Under the pieces are notes generated by a model, which was not told the origin of the DNA, made no database searches, and worked only from the letters and a program-made list of their open reading frames with translations. Of a stretch of DNA of 64,000 bases, positions 1 through 10,326 are shown one piece after another. The stretch lies in contig JALMQS010000405.1 in the NCBI GenBank assembly GCA_024734495.1, positions 62,001 through 126,000 on the forward strand, written 5' to 3'. The first letter of the stretch is position 1, and each line of letters starts with the position of its first letter. Made by a program: the position numbers and the translations under genes. The DNA is from Forficula auricularia. Lineage: Eukaryota > Arthropoda > Insecta > Dermaptera > Forficulidae.

Positions 1-452
1 TTTAAGCAAAATTCCTCTATTTACAATACATTTTCAACATTAACAAAATTACTGTTGACACTTGGCACTCTGTCGTATCTTCTTTTCTACTCTCTCGTAT
101 TATATTTTGAAAATTAAATTTAAATATAGCGCGCGCTTGATTTAGTTAGTCGTTGTTCTATTTAGTATTTTAAATTTTAAAAAGTTTCTAAAGAAAATTT
201 CTTCACCTTATTTAAAATGTTTCACAAAAACTTGCACCTTTCTCCTTTAACAAAATTATAATTTATAATGTATAACCCAGGGAAGGAATTTAAATATATA
301 TTATAAAAATACCTAAAATATGGTTTTTAAAGTAGATATAATTGTAAGAGAAAGTTAAAACGATTAATTGTTCACTTTGTTCTTGAATCTTTTATATTTA
401 GTAAAAATTTTGCTGAATTAATATTTGGAACTCGAAAAATACAACACATCAC
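1..452. other. AT-rich unique sequence, no gene seen
   Basis: AT-rich sequence without a credible long reading frame or a repeat shared with the rest of the window. A short GCGCGCGC stretch near 130 is the only compositional break. Confidence 0.5.
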
Positions 453-780
453 GGGCGGATCCAGGAATTTTTTATGGGGGGGGGGGGGGAATGTACATAA
501 GGTGCCCGATGTATATAAGATCTACATTTTATCTCGAAAGTGTTTCGCGATCGAATTGTCCAAGCAGGGCAGGGGGGGGGGGGGGTCAAATTTTTTTTAA
601 AAATTTCATATCTCATATTTTAAGTTCATTAAAATAAAAAAAAATAAAAAAATTGATATAAATTCCCTGTCGATTTGGCCGCCGTTTTTTGGCCTCTGCG
701 TGCGACGCACGTGTTACACTCCCGCCAGGCACAGGCCTGTATGGGGGGGCGATCGCCCCTCCCTCCCCCCTGATCCGCCC
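453..780. mobile_element. MITE-like repeat with GGATCCAG-type ends and G/C homopolymers
   Basis: The ends are inverted (GGGCGGATCCAG at 453, CTGATCCGCCC at 780) and enclose long G and C runs. Related copies lie at 20110-20290, 20921-21175 and 39205-39470 and share the blocks around TATATAAGATCTAC and CGAATTGTCCA. No coding capacity and no clear target duplication. Confidence 0.6.
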
Positions 781-1960
781 TTTGCAACACATACACTATA
801 AGTGCGTCTATTACCCTACCTTGACAGTCAAAAAAAAATATAAAATATAGGTATACTGTCTAATCCAAAACATAAAGACATTAAATAAAAAATAAAAAAT
901 ATAAAGTAAATAAAACCTGTTTTTTATCACTCTTAATAATAAAAGACTGTCTTAATTATATTTAAAAAAAAAACTTTTCTAAAAAGTACAAGATAATCTA
1001 ATACTTAATCAAAATGTGTAGGGCACAGAAACTATGTAAATTTGATTTTCTAATTAAAAATATTTTGTATTGCAGTTTTCTAATTTATTAATAATTTTTT
1101 TAAATACCATATTGCTTTTATTCATCATCGAGTATTATTATTATTAATAAAGTTAAAAAAGTTTATTTAGTAAAAAAAATTGTGATAAGTAAATTTAAAT
1201 CACATAAAAAAAATATTCTCACTGCATTTCTTGTGAGAGCAATTATTCACTTTTTGAGTCTACGGCTAGATGGCGATAGGATCGGAAATCTAGCGGTTTC
1301 TGGCTATTTTGGAAGACCGATCTAGCGGTTTTATAAATCAAATCGTTGGCAACACTGGCTGGCTGGCAGCAAATGCGAATCACTCTCGAGGAGATGACTG
1401 ATCAATCCACATGTCCCCTCTCTCGCTTTATATTTCTTTCATTCTTGGCGGCGCATTTCACCAGCCTTTGTGCTTATCGTGAAGATTCTTTTTATTCTTC
1501 TTTATTTATATACTTGTATAACTGCTTCAATTAACGGACAAGCATCACCCTTGCCATTAAGTATCTTATTTTATTTATATCTAAATAAATATATTCATTT
1601 GAATATATTTTTCTTTGTCTCAATTTTATTAATTAAAAACCATTACTTACTTGACTGGCAAGTTCGATTCTTGTACCTCATTATTATATATTTTATTAAT
1701 TATTTTTTTCTATAAATAAATAGTTTTTTTTACCTATTTATCATTTTTATTTAACCAGAGTGCTAAACCATTACACAGACCTTTCCTTAAATAGGGCCTC
1801 TCCTAAATTGAGATTTGCCCCTTAAATCGTTATAAAACGTTTAATAAATCATCCCAAAAAGCTTACATTTTTATCGCCAGTTGGCACTCAAGTCGTGTCG
1901 GTCACTATAGTATAAGTTGAAATAAAAGTTTGGAAATATTAAATAGAATAGTATATTTAT
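781..1960. other. AT-rich intergenic stretch
   Basis: No coding region is supported. A block at about 1270-1362 (ATGGCGATAGG to GTTGGCAACACTGG) recurs inverted at 39043-39122. The short frames at 1346-1715 have no recognisable domain. Confidence 0.5.
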
Positions 1961-1966
1961 TATATA

Positions 1967-2607
1967 TGTAGGGATCGATTTTCTGCTTTTTTTTTCAATT
2001 AGAAATGTAATTTATTTTTCGATGTTAATCGATTCGTGGCTTATGAAAGACTAATTAGCGAAGAAGAAGACCACGCCTTTTTATAATTAATCGAGCGCGA
2101 TCTAGGGAAAATTATCAACCAATCACCTTAATTACCAATTAAATCGACGGCTATAAAAGAGACGAAGCCGTAATTAGCAGGCAGTTGCAATTCAGCCCTC
2201 ACTGTGTGAAGAGCTGTTTTACGCTCTCCAAGAGTTCGCCTGTCGACTTTGGAACGATTAAAGGAACAAAGCTGTACGAAATCTTGTAACCACGAAGAAG
2301 TAATAAATTTCGGGCCTTGTGCCATTTATTTTGTTGAAAGCATTTTTCACGGCCTCCGGCCAAGTTCTTATTTTGAAGAAAGCATATTTCACTGCCCCCC
2401 GGGCAATTTCTTATTTTAAAAAAGCATTTTTCACAAGCCTCCGGGCCAATTCTTATTTTGGGAAAGCAAATTTCACGGCTTTACGCCACCAAGAGAGGTT
2501 TTCACCTCTGAAGAAAATCGACGACACCGGCGCTCCTCCGATATCTTTCCATCAAGCCTTTCGAGTCAAAAACTCATCTTCATCCATCATCGGGATTATT
2601 TCCTATA
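1967..2607 (+). repeat. 5' LTR
   Basis: Starts TGTAGGGATCG and ends TTTCCTATA. A TATA box (TATAAAA, 2152-2158) and an AATAAA signal (2302-2307) mark a plausible promoter and polyadenylation region. The 3' half holds four imperfect ~40-bp repeats, each starting near AAGCATTTTTCAC and ending near TTCTTATTTTG (about 2338-2490). Confidence 0.9.
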
Positions 2608-2611
2608 AATT

Positions 2612-2630
2612 TGGGGGCTCGGCCGCGGAT
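2612..2630 (+). promoter_or_regulatory. Primer binding site, tRNA-Pro type
   Basis: TGGGGGCTCGGCCGCGGAT lies five bases after the 5' LTR. It closely resembles the proline-tRNA binding site known from murine leukaemia virus type retroviruses, with a small number of differences in the middle. Confidence 0.7.
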
Positions 2631-3000
2631 TCGTTAAAGGCTTTATCGGACGGAGCTGGACCATCTCGGTTCGGACCCGAGGAGGTTTGTCTCGACTCGC
2701 CTCGAGGCACCGACCGTTTTTGCGCGGGCAAACACATTTACCGCGCGCCCGGCAGCCAAGCGACGAGCGAAGGCAGGCGGCGTGGCAGGCAGCAGCAGCG
2801 CCCATCGACTGAAACGATTGAGTGAGGGTTAAGCAACACGACGACGGCAGCGCCACTCGCGGATAACAGCTGAACCAGCCACCCATAGGAGTAGCAGCAG
2901 GAATACGACAGAAGAATTAACTAACGAGGTAAGAGCCGACAATCCCACTGCACACCTACACACCTATCCCTCTTATCAGTTATAAGACCACTATACAGTC

Positions 3001-4629
3001 ATGGAACACAGTCCAATCAATTTTAGGGACGTAGAACCACTAATAAAAAAATTCAACGGAACAGACAGTTATTCAATAGAAAGATGGGTGCAGGACATAG
3101 AATCCGAAGCAAGTATTCAAAGTTGGAGTAGCTTGCAACTATTTACCTTTGGCAGACGGCTAATAACTGGACTAGCTAGGCTATTCGTAGAAAGTGAAAG
3201 AAACATTAATACGTGGGATAAGTTAAAAGAGGCCTTGTTGGAGGAATTTTCATTGCAAGTTAGCAGTGCTGATATTCACAAACAACTAGCCAGAAGAAAA
3301 TTGCAAAAGGGTGAGCACGTTTATGAATACTTCCTGATTATGAAAGAGATAGCAAGCAGGGGAAACTTAGAAGACAAGGCATTAATAGAGTATATACTGG
3401 ACGGTATACAGGACAATAGTCCTAATAAAGTAATACTCTATGGAGCAAAAACGATAAAAGAATTTAAAGAAAAGTTAAAAATATATTCGGAAATCACTTT
3501 CAAGTCAGCTAACGTAGCAAATCATGAATGCAATAGACAGCCAGTTAGCAGTAAGGATAGAAACGAAAACCTAATCACCAAAGAAGACCCACCCATGAAC
3601 ATAGTTACGGCAAATAGTCAAAAAACGAAATCCAATCACAAGATCATTTCAATAAGCAACCACAAGATTAACGCCTTAGTAGATACCGGTGCAGGCTTAT
3701 CGCTCATGAGCAAAGACATCCACAAACAGCTAGGATCACCACAATTAACAGACTCGAATATCATTTTAAACGGATTTGCATTTTCACGAACAGGAACTAA
3801 AGGATATTTTAAAACGACCACACGAATTGACAACGAAGATTTTAATATTAAATTTTATGTAGTTCCAAACGAAACAATAGACGAACAAGTAATTTTAGGA
3901 ATCGATCTGTTAGATCAGGCCGAAATTAAAATAGGACAAGATGGCATCCAAATTATTAAAAACATAGACGTTAATAAAATTAATAAAACAAGAACGGAAA
4001 CAGAATCTCATTTAATAGATGAACTACGCATGGAAAACAATTCATTAAAACACGAAATTCAGTCAATGAAAAAGGAATTGAACAGTTTAAATAGAAGTCT
4101 CAACGAAGAAAGAAAAATTCAAAGAAACGAAATTAACCATTTAAAATTAAGGAACAACGAACTGATAGATCAAAATAATTCATTAATCGAAGTTATAAAT
4201 TTAATTAAACACGAAAACAGGGAATTACACAAGAAATTATCAGATCAAGACAGTTATTTTGCGAAAACAGCTAACGCTTTGAAAGAAGAAAATAAAGATA
4301 TCTCAAATAAAGAAAGTCATTTAGAAGATGGTCAAGGGACAAATTCACCTATGAACAAAGACAAGATTAAGGGGTTTCAAGCAAGAAGAATTGGGGAACT
4401 TACGAAGAAAATTAGAATCAAAAGCCAAAATGATTACGCAGCCTATGACGTTACAAAGTTTAGTGGTCTTAAATCTGATAAAATTAATCTTAATTTCCCC
4501 TCAATACCAGTTAAAACCCATGTCGGTCCCTTACCTCAGACTATAAGTGTTCAAGAAAATATCCAAGTGAAGTGTTGTGTTAATTATAAAAGTGTAAAAA
4601 AAAAAAAAAGAAGAAAAAAAAAGTGTTAA
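3001..4629 (+). CDS. Gag-protease polyprotein with C-terminal coiled coil
   Basis: 542 residues in one intact frame. Residues about 20-165 look like a Ty3/gypsy Gag capsid: a tryptophan-rich start, then LARRKLQKGEHVYEYF and LIEYILDGI, as in the Retrotrans_gag family. No CCHC zinc knuckle follows. Residues about 215-315 are a retropepsin with the active site ALVDTGAG (around 228) and the flap-distal ILGIDLL (298-304). Residues about 335-415 are a strongly charged heptad-like coiled coil where reverse transcriptase would normally begin, and the end is lysine-rich. The AUG at 3001 is the first in frame, after a 370-bp leader. The coiled coil may be a replacement module or may help particle assembly; that is inference. 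Confidence 0.85.
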   Translation: MEHSPINFRDVEPLIKKFNGTDSYSIERWVQDIESEASIQSWSSLQLFTFGRRLITGLARLFVESERNINTWDKLKEALLEEFSLQVSSADIHKQLARRKLQKGEHVYEYFLIMKEIASRGNLEDKALIEYILDGIQDNSPNKVILYGAKTIKEFKEKLKIYSEITFKSANVANHECNRQPVSSKDRNENLITKEDPPMNIVTANSQKTKSNHKIISISNHKINALVDTGAGLSLMSKDIHKQLGSPQLTDSNIILNGFAFSRTGTKGYFKTTTRIDNEDFNIKFYVVPNETIDEQVILGIDLLDQAEIKIGQDGIQIIKNIDVNKINKTRTETESHLIDELRMENNSLKHEIQSMKKELNSLNRSLNEERKIQRNEINHLKLRNNELIDQNNSLIEVINLIKHENRELHKKLSDQDSYFAKTANALKEENKDISNKESHLEDGQGTNSPMNKDKIKGFQARRIGELTKKIRIKSQNDYAAYDVTKFSGLKSDKINLNFPSIPVKTHVGPLPQTISVQENIQVKCCVNYKSVKKKKRRKKKC

Positions 4630-4972
4630 TTTAAGTACAAGTGAAAAATAGTGTGTGAAAGTGTTAGTTTTTAAGTAAATTCAAATCAAAGAAATAGGCA
4701 ATTAAAAGACACTAAGTTAAAGTTTTAAATATTTTCTGTTAAAATGTTCTATTAATATCAATTTGTTTTGTAAAAATAGTCAAGTTTCAAGTGTGATGTC
4801 ATTATTCAAAAAAAAATATTTTATTCTATAATTAAGTAAAGTGTTGAAAGTGCCTAATGATTTTAAAGAAGAAAAGACAATAACTAAATTAATTTTAAGT
4901 TGAAATATTTAACTATGTAAAAGATGATTGGTTATAAGTTCCGAGTCGTAACTTGATTGAGAAAGGGGAGAA
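4630..4972 (+). other. 3' untranslated region of the LTR element with polypurine tract
   Basis: Non-coding AT-rich sequence between the stop codon and the 3' LTR. It ends in the polypurine tract GAGAAAGGGGAGAA (about 4959-4972), directly abutting the TG of the LTR, as needed for plus-strand priming. Confidence 0.8.
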
Positions 4973-5610
4973 TGTAGGGATCGATTTTCTGCTTTTTTTC
5001 AATTAGAAATGTAATTTATTTTTCGATGTTAATCGATTCGTGGCTTATGAAAGACTAATTAGCGAAGAAGAAGACCACGCCTTTTTATAATTAATCGAGC
5101 GCGATCTAGGGAAAATTATCAACCAATCACCTTAATTACCAATTAAATCGACGGCTATAAAAGAGACGAAGCCGTAATTAGCAGGCAGTTGCAATTCAGC
5201 CCTCACTGTGTGAAGAGCTGTTTTACGCTCTCCAAGAGTTCGCCTGTCGACTTTGGAACGATTGAAGAACAAAGCTGTACGAAATCTTGTAACCACGAAG
5301 AAGTAATAAATTTCGGGCCTTGTGCCATTTATTTTGTTGAAAGCATTTTTCACGGCCTCCGGCCAAGTTCTTATTTTGAAGAAAGCATATTTCACTGCCC
5401 CCCGGGCAATTTCTTATTTTAAAAAAGCATTTTTCACAAGCCTCCGGGCCAATTCTTATTTTGGGAAAGCAAATTTCACGGCTTTACGCCACCAAGAGAG
5501 GTTTTCACCTCTGAAGAAAATCGACGACATCGGCGCTCCTCCGATATCTTTCCATCAAGCCTTTCGAGTCAAAAACTCATCTTCATCCATCATCGGGATT
5601 ATTTCCTATA
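4973..5610 (+). repeat. 3' LTR
   Basis: Near-identical partner of 1967-2607. Differences seen: a T run of 7 instead of 9, one substitution plus a one-base gap near 5264, and one substitution at about 5530. It is followed by the TATA duplication. Confidence 0.9.
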
Positions 5611-5849
5611 TATATGTATATTGTATATATTAGTTATTGATATTTCATAACTTTTTTTTTGTAAAAAGAATACATATTTGTATATTTAATATAAATAATA
5701 ATTATTTATATTGTTTATGTCCATCGATTAAATTAATAAGTTGTTGTAGGGAAATAAGGACAATAGCTTATGTAAATATTTTTTATTCTATGCCAACAAT
5801 TTGTCAGGGCTCACACAAATTAACTTCTTTGCATATTTGTCAATTTTAT

Positions 5850-6338
5850 AAATTTTTTTTAATGAAAATGATGAGAGAAGGAGTTACACCAAAAAGGTGC
5901 AGCCTCTAAAGGCCTGGGTTGGCCCCTCCATCGTGAAAAGAAGAAGAAAGAATTTCATGGGCTGGGCGGGGGTGGAAGGTATCTGTGGATACGGGTCTTA
6001 AATAGCTGAAGGTTATAAGTCGCGGGAAAGATGGTGGCAAGGAGCGAGTTCCAGTCTCTGGAGGTCATAGGGATAAAAGAGTTGGCGAAAGCGCTTGTTC
6101 GACTTTTATCCAATTTGACAGCGAAGGGGTGCTGAGCGTTAGAAAACCGCGTGTTTCTCGTAAAGAGGGCATTAGGGGGGATAATTGATTTCAACTCGAC
6201 TGAACAGACACCGTGATAGTATCTGTAGTACAGGGAAAGGGCAGAAACGGTTCTTCGATGAGCCAGGGAGTCGAGTGAGTTGGTTAGAGCCGGGTCTCCT
6301 ATTAGTTTAATTGCTCGCTTCTGAATCGCATCCAGTGT
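5850..6338 (-). pseudogene. CR1-like LINE, 3' fragment of reverse transcriptase
   Basis: The minus strand encodes the carboxy end of a non-LTR reverse transcriptase. A segment before 6194 reads LDAIQKRAIKLIGDP then SLAHRRTVSALSLYYRYYHG, and continues into SRDWNSL and YNLQLFKTRIHRYL before a stop at 5955. This thumb-end block with the closing NLQLFK...RIHR signature is typical of CR1-related LINEs in insects. The copy is 5'-truncated and retains its 3' UTR, which ends in a short A-rich tail near 5850. Related 3' tails occur at 15245-15372 and 28310-28375, and a related coding scrap at 28079-28225. Confidence 0.75.
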
Positions 6339-6360
6339 GCAAAGAAGTTAATTTGTTTGA

Positions 6361-6397
6361 GCCCTGAGGAAGTCAACAAAGTTGACGAAACGTTGGC
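6361..6397 (+). ncRNA. Hammerhead-like ribozyme motif (PLE-F)
   Basis: Core CTGAGGA (6364-6370), stem II GTCAAC/GTTGAC with an AAA loop, then GAAACGTT (6387-6394). Stem I can form from GCC (6361) and GGC (6395). Stem III is only the AC/GU self-complement. The order matches type I hammerheads of Penelope-like elements, with one extra base between CTGAGGA and stem II. Confidence 0.6.
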
Positions 6398-6567
6398 ATA
6401 GAATAAAAAATATTTGGATAAGCTATTGTCCTTATTTCCCTACAACAACTTATTAATATTATAAATAAAAATGAATTGCTTATTTATAAGCTACCCATTC
6501 AACTAGCCTGGGGTATTTTATATTAAATTATTAACAATGTTAATCAGGCCTGGATTTGTCAATAGGC

Positions 6568-6802
6568 AATATTTTAAGGGGTGATTTTACAGCAAAAATT
6601 AAGAGGGGGTCTTTCATATAATTTTCTGTTCAAAAAGCCGCTTCCTCTCCAAGTTACAGCCCTGTAAAGTAAGGGCTGCAGCCGTAGAGGGTAACAATGC
6701 TAGATTTGGCTGTAACTTGGAGGGGAAAAGGTTTTGAACAAAAAATTATATGAAAGACCCCCTTAATTTTTGCTGAAAAATCACCCCTTAAAATATTTCT
6801 CA
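6568..6802. mobile_element. Palindromic MITE with ~95-bp inverted arms
   Basis: Left arm 6568-6662 (AATATTTTAAGGGGTGATTT) and right arm 6707-6802 are inverted copies with a 44-bp centre. There is no ORF. Flanking duplication is not clear. Confidence 0.65.
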
Positions 6803-7875
6803 TCAATTTAGAAACATCCTGTATAATGCAACTGCTAGTTAAAGATCTTTAAATCGACATCCGTATCAAAACTTCAGAAAATTCTTCGGATTACAGTTAA
6901 AGTATTGGAGATACAAATAAATATTAATATGCTTTTTTATAGCAAATTTAATAAACTATATTTTTTATCTGAACAATTTTTTCGTATCAGCTTTAGTTAC
7001 CGAGATATAGGCAACAAACTGAAAAAGTGTATCTTTTTTCCAAGATTGCGGCTCGAGCGCAAAAGATGTTGACGGGAATTTTAGTACAATGGGAAGCCAT
7101 AATAAGCATGTATACAGAAATTCGGATCTTGACCGATTAATGTTTTTATTTGTCGAAAAATGGTCTAATTTCACTGGACTATTAAGGTAGTTGTTTCACC
7201 ATATGGGTTTTCTTAGGATTTTTTCGAAATTTAGACAGATTATCATTTAAATACTTCTGCATCGATTGGTGGCAAAACAAAATTTATGAACAATATAGTT
7301 CCGGAGATATTAAATTAAGATAAGAGTTTTTCAGACTCTTATACATTGCACTAAACGGGATATCGGAAAGTTTACACATAAATATTTAATTATAATTAAA
7401 AAACCCTTCTTACCATTTTTATAAAAAACTAAACCAACATTAAACAATAAATAATACATATTTTAAAAAAATTTTAATTAATATTTACAACACAGTTTCT
7501 GAGATAATAATGAATAAATAATGAAAAATTTACACTAAAAACAAGATGGCAGCAAAGCATGTATTTAACCTAAAAAGTGGGTTAACTTTAGTACTTTTTT
7601 TGACGTTTTTTCGCTTCAGCCATTATCACAACAGCTTTAAATTGCTTATTAAGAACTTTTTGTTTTATAAATCTCCCTTTATAATGTATTTTATCTGTCA
7701 TTTTAATATAAAAATGTTCAATCTTTTACGATGGTCCAAGATATGTCAAAGGGGATTGGCTAGAAGTGGTACATAAACAGCAAAAAGTTTTGGGCTTATG
7801 AATCCTTATTGTCTGTTCTATATACTCTAGCATTAACTTTTTGCTAGTATTGTCGCGAATCAACTACCTTAACCT
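6803..7875. other. Unclassified AT-rich repeat region
   Basis: TTAAGGTAGTTG near 7183 and its inverse CAACTACCTTAA near 7861 could be terminal repeats of a ~690-bp element. The short ORFs inside lack recognisable domains. Confidence 0.3.
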
Positions 7876-7883
7876 ATATCATT

Positions 7884-8059
7884 GGGGGGTCAGATAGGCT
7901 AGGCGGTAGCATGACAGCGAGCTAACCAGGGGACCCGGGTTCGAATCCGACTCGAGGAATCCAGCTAAAATCTGACCCCGGGGGTAGAGACAAATTTTTA
8001 AAAAAAATATAACTAGTATCGTAATTAGGCTTATGGCTAGAAAGGCCGAAAAAAACCCC
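7884..8059 (+). mobile_element. tRNA-derived SINE
   Basis: A 176-bp element flanked by the perfect 8-bp duplication ATATCATT (7876-7883, 8060-8067). The head resembles a tRNA: an A-box-like segment GGCTAGGCGGTAGC (about 7897-7910) and an exact B box GGTTCGAATCC (7938-7948). GGTCAGAT and ATCTGACC pair across the head. The tail ends in A and C runs. RNA polymerase III transcription is inferred from the boxes. Confidence 0.75.
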
Positions 8060-8109
8060 ATATCATTTTTGCTGTTTACTTAACTTTAGATTTGACAGAT
8101 AGATAGGGT

Positions 8110-8163
8110 CTTCCTCTGGGGGGGGGGGGGGGGGGTCCTCCGTGTTTACGCCACTGACATAAC
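8110..8163. mobile_element. hAT-like terminal fragment
   Basis: A G run followed by GTTTACGCCACTGA. Its inverse, TCAGTGGCGTAAAC, is a common hAT-type terminus. The break coincides with the truncated 3' end of the neighbouring exon at 8168. Confidence 0.4.
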
Positions 8164-8167
8164 TATT

Positions 8168-8581
8168 TCACTTCATTCCTGGTTCTTGTTTTATTATTAA
8201 TCTCGTATTTCTTTCTTCTTCTATATGTAAACTTTCTTCATTTATTAACGTTTCTTCTTGAGGTTCTATTTTTACAATTGTCTCTATATTTTCATCACAA
8301 ATCCCCTCACTAAATCCTGGTTCTTGTTTTATTATTACACTCTCTATTTCCTTTAGACAAGGCTGTTTAAACAAACTCTCTGCATTAAATATTCTCTTAA
8401 TTTTCTCTTGACATCGCAATGCATTATAAATTGGCAATTGTCTTAATTCAAATGCAATTTTGTTAGCAAATAAATCAAATTCATCATTTGTATAATCTAG
8501 ACTTTGGTTTTCTTCATTTAAAGTTCGTTTACGTTTCTTTGTATTGGACGCTGAATCTAACTTCCTTACATCACGTGCCAT
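8168..8581 (-). CDS. Terminal exon, BESS-like protein with SUMO-type motifs (copy A)
   Basis: Begins immediately after a splice acceptor (TTTTTGTTTTTAG, ending 8582) and encodes 137 residues. Residues about 33-67 (DEFDLFANKIAFELRQLP, then CQEKIKRI) resemble the BESS motif of MADF-BESS regulators. A basic KKRKR run precedes it. VIIKQEPG, IVKIEP and LIIKQEPG each fit the SUMO consensus hydrophobic-K-x-E. The exon is a paralogue of 19445-19931, but its last codons diverge where a hAT-like end abuts, so this C-terminus is truncated. The frame is open at the acceptor (phase 0). The first in-frame ATG is at the exon edge, but upstream exons are likely. Function in transcription is inferred. Confidence 0.7.
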   Translation of the reverse strand: MARDVRKLDSASNTKKRKRTLNEENQSLDYTNDEFDLFANKIAFELRQLPIYNALRCQEKIKRIFNAESLFKQPCLKEIESVIIKQEPGFSEGICDENIETIVKIEPQEETLINEESLHIEEERNTRLIIKQEPGMK

Positions 8582-8649
8582 CTAAAAACAAAAAAATAAT
8601 TTTATAATCAATCAATTACTTAATATAAAATTTCATGTTTTTTTTTATT

Positions 8650-9170
8650 ATAATAAAAGAAAATCCGATTTTGACGTGACAACGTCTTATAATTCGATGG
8701 AGCCGGCTGTACGCACGAAAAAACATGCCTCGCTCTGAGGCGTTCCATTTAAGGCTTGAAGTGCAAGCGAGAGCGCGGAACGAGCGACAAAGATTGAGGC
8801 GGGCTTTTTAAAAACTACAGTTTCAAAAATTTTAATGATGTTTCCAAATTTTAAATTTAAGATTTATGAACAATAATTTAATCACAGTTTATTCTTATAA
8901 TAAATTATTCAAAATTATTACTTTTTTACAACAAATTACAATTAAATTTGCAAAAATAATTAAGTAACTAATTGAACAACAACTTTTATTCAGTTTACTT
9001 GCTTGAAAGAAATAATGTCAATACAAAATTTATTATTATATAATAATAAAATCAAAAATTAAATTTTAACAGTCGAGTAGAAATTAAAACAATAAATTTT
9101 ATTCAAGTATTTTGTAAATTTAAAATGATTTTCTGAACGAAGAATTTTATGAAAAAAATCGGTTGTCTGT
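8650..9170. other. Unclassified repeat with TGACGTGACAACGTC block
   Basis: TTGACGTGACAACGTC at about 8671 and the GC-richer segment to 8820 resemble the terminal block of the palindrome at 9173-9284 (GAACGTGACAACGTC). The remainder is AT-rich with no gene. Confidence 0.4.
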
Positions 9171-9172
9171 AA

Positions 9173-9284
9173 AGTCGGTTTACTGACGATAGTTGAACGT
9201 GACAACGTCATAAGAAAATACTGATGGAATGGTATTTTCTTATGACGTTGTCACGTTCAACTATCGTCAGTAAACCGACTTTCT
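9173..9284. repeat. Near-perfect palindrome, 50-bp arms
   Basis: Arms of about 50 bp (AAAGTCGGTTTACTGACGAT at the left, inverted at the right) surround the 12-bp centre CTGATGGAATGG. It would form a very stable cruciform or hairpin. Confidence 0.85.
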
Positions 9285-10326
9285 TTATCAAAACAATCCC
9301 AAAAGGTTTATATATATACTGGGTGAGTTTTTTATCTTGAGACGGTCAAAAACAGCGCATTAAGTATATGAAAAAAGTTTCAAATAAAAGTTTATTTATA
9401 TCAGGGGGAAACTAAACTACGCTATTGTTTGTCAACTTAGAACAAGCTTTAAAGGATAGTACCTGGAGCCACCGAGCGATGCACGGTAACCCCTGACCCC
9501 CCCCCCCCCGAAACTACACCCCCACCCCCAATGCACCCCCCACCCCGCCCCCCGGATCCCCCACAACTGCACCCCACCTCCTGCACCTCCACATCCACCC
9601 CACCCCGCACCCAGTTTTTGCATTTCAAGCTTTCTAATGCTCACATATATATTATGTGTATATTTGTTTCCTCGTACACCAATTTGCCCACATTCGTTCA
9701 TATTGATAAACATTATAAAAAATAAATGGAAAAAAAAATAAAACAATAATCGTATAGGATCTGAAATAAAAACATAAAATTAAATAAGATTTGTTTCCAA
9801 GTTATATAAAAAAAAGCCACTTGAACCACTTTATTTGTAAACACACCTGTTTTGTTATGATTTAGACACCTGTTAATTAAAAACAAACAAAAAATTCCTA
9901 ATTTTAATATAATATATTCATATTTGCTATAACCTATTAGTGGGTTTTAAAATTAAAAAACTAATTAAAAATAAAACATAATTGAAAAAAATGTAAACAA
10001 ACTTTTTTATTGAGATTTTCATCTGTCAATAATTACTTTAATTAAGAAAAGATCAATTAAGATTAAATTTTTCGAGGTCCAGACCTAGCCAGATTGTTTT
10101 CTCATCCTCAAAACTTGTTAATAGAATTTGTTTCATCAAAATCGGTAAAGCCGTTTTCAAAATAGAACAATGATACAAATAAATATATATATATAAATAT
10201 ACAAAGAATTAGTTGAATAAAAGATTTCACTGTCGATGGTAACAGAATTGTTTTTATTTTTAGGTTAAAAATAAAATAAAATGAGAGAGTCTTCTGTTTT
10301 TTAAATAAAATAATTTTTAATTATTT

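Larger units (their letters stand above)
1967..5610 (+). mobile_element. Non-autonomous LTR retrotransposon (Gag-protease only)
   Basis: A structurally complete element. It has two long LTRs (641 and 638 bp), a tRNA-Pro-like primer binding site, one open reading frame, a polypurine tract and a 4-bp TATA target duplication (1963-1966 and 5611-5614). The LTRs differ by about two substitutions and two small indels, so insertion looks recent. Reverse transcriptase, RNase H and integrase are absent although the ORF is intact, so mobility would need enzymes from another element. The Gag fold and the 4-bp duplication suggest a Ty3/gypsy-type origin, which is inference. Confidence 0.88.
5733..6456. 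mobile_element. Penelope-like inverted repeat (PLE-F) split by a CR1 fragment
   Basis: Arms of about 110 bp (from 5733 and to 6456) are inverted copies, both containing the CAATAGCTTA-type block and the CTTATTTCCC block. The right arm holds a complete hammerhead-like core. The left arm has lost about 20 bases of it. The space between the arms is filled by a minus-strand LINE fragment. Confidence 0.65.

Noticed and set aside
2319..2825. 168-codon ORF across the LTR and leader (and 5322-5633 in the other LTR)
   Set aside because: The repeats in the protein are the LTR tandem repeats. It spans the primer binding site and has no Gag similarity.
3001..4629. Intact retrovirus or errantivirus
   Set aside because: No reverse transcriptase, integrase or envelope frame is present between the LTRs.
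7546..7776. 76-codon hydrophobic ORF
   Set aside because: AT-rich frame without homologous features or splice context, inside a probable repeat.
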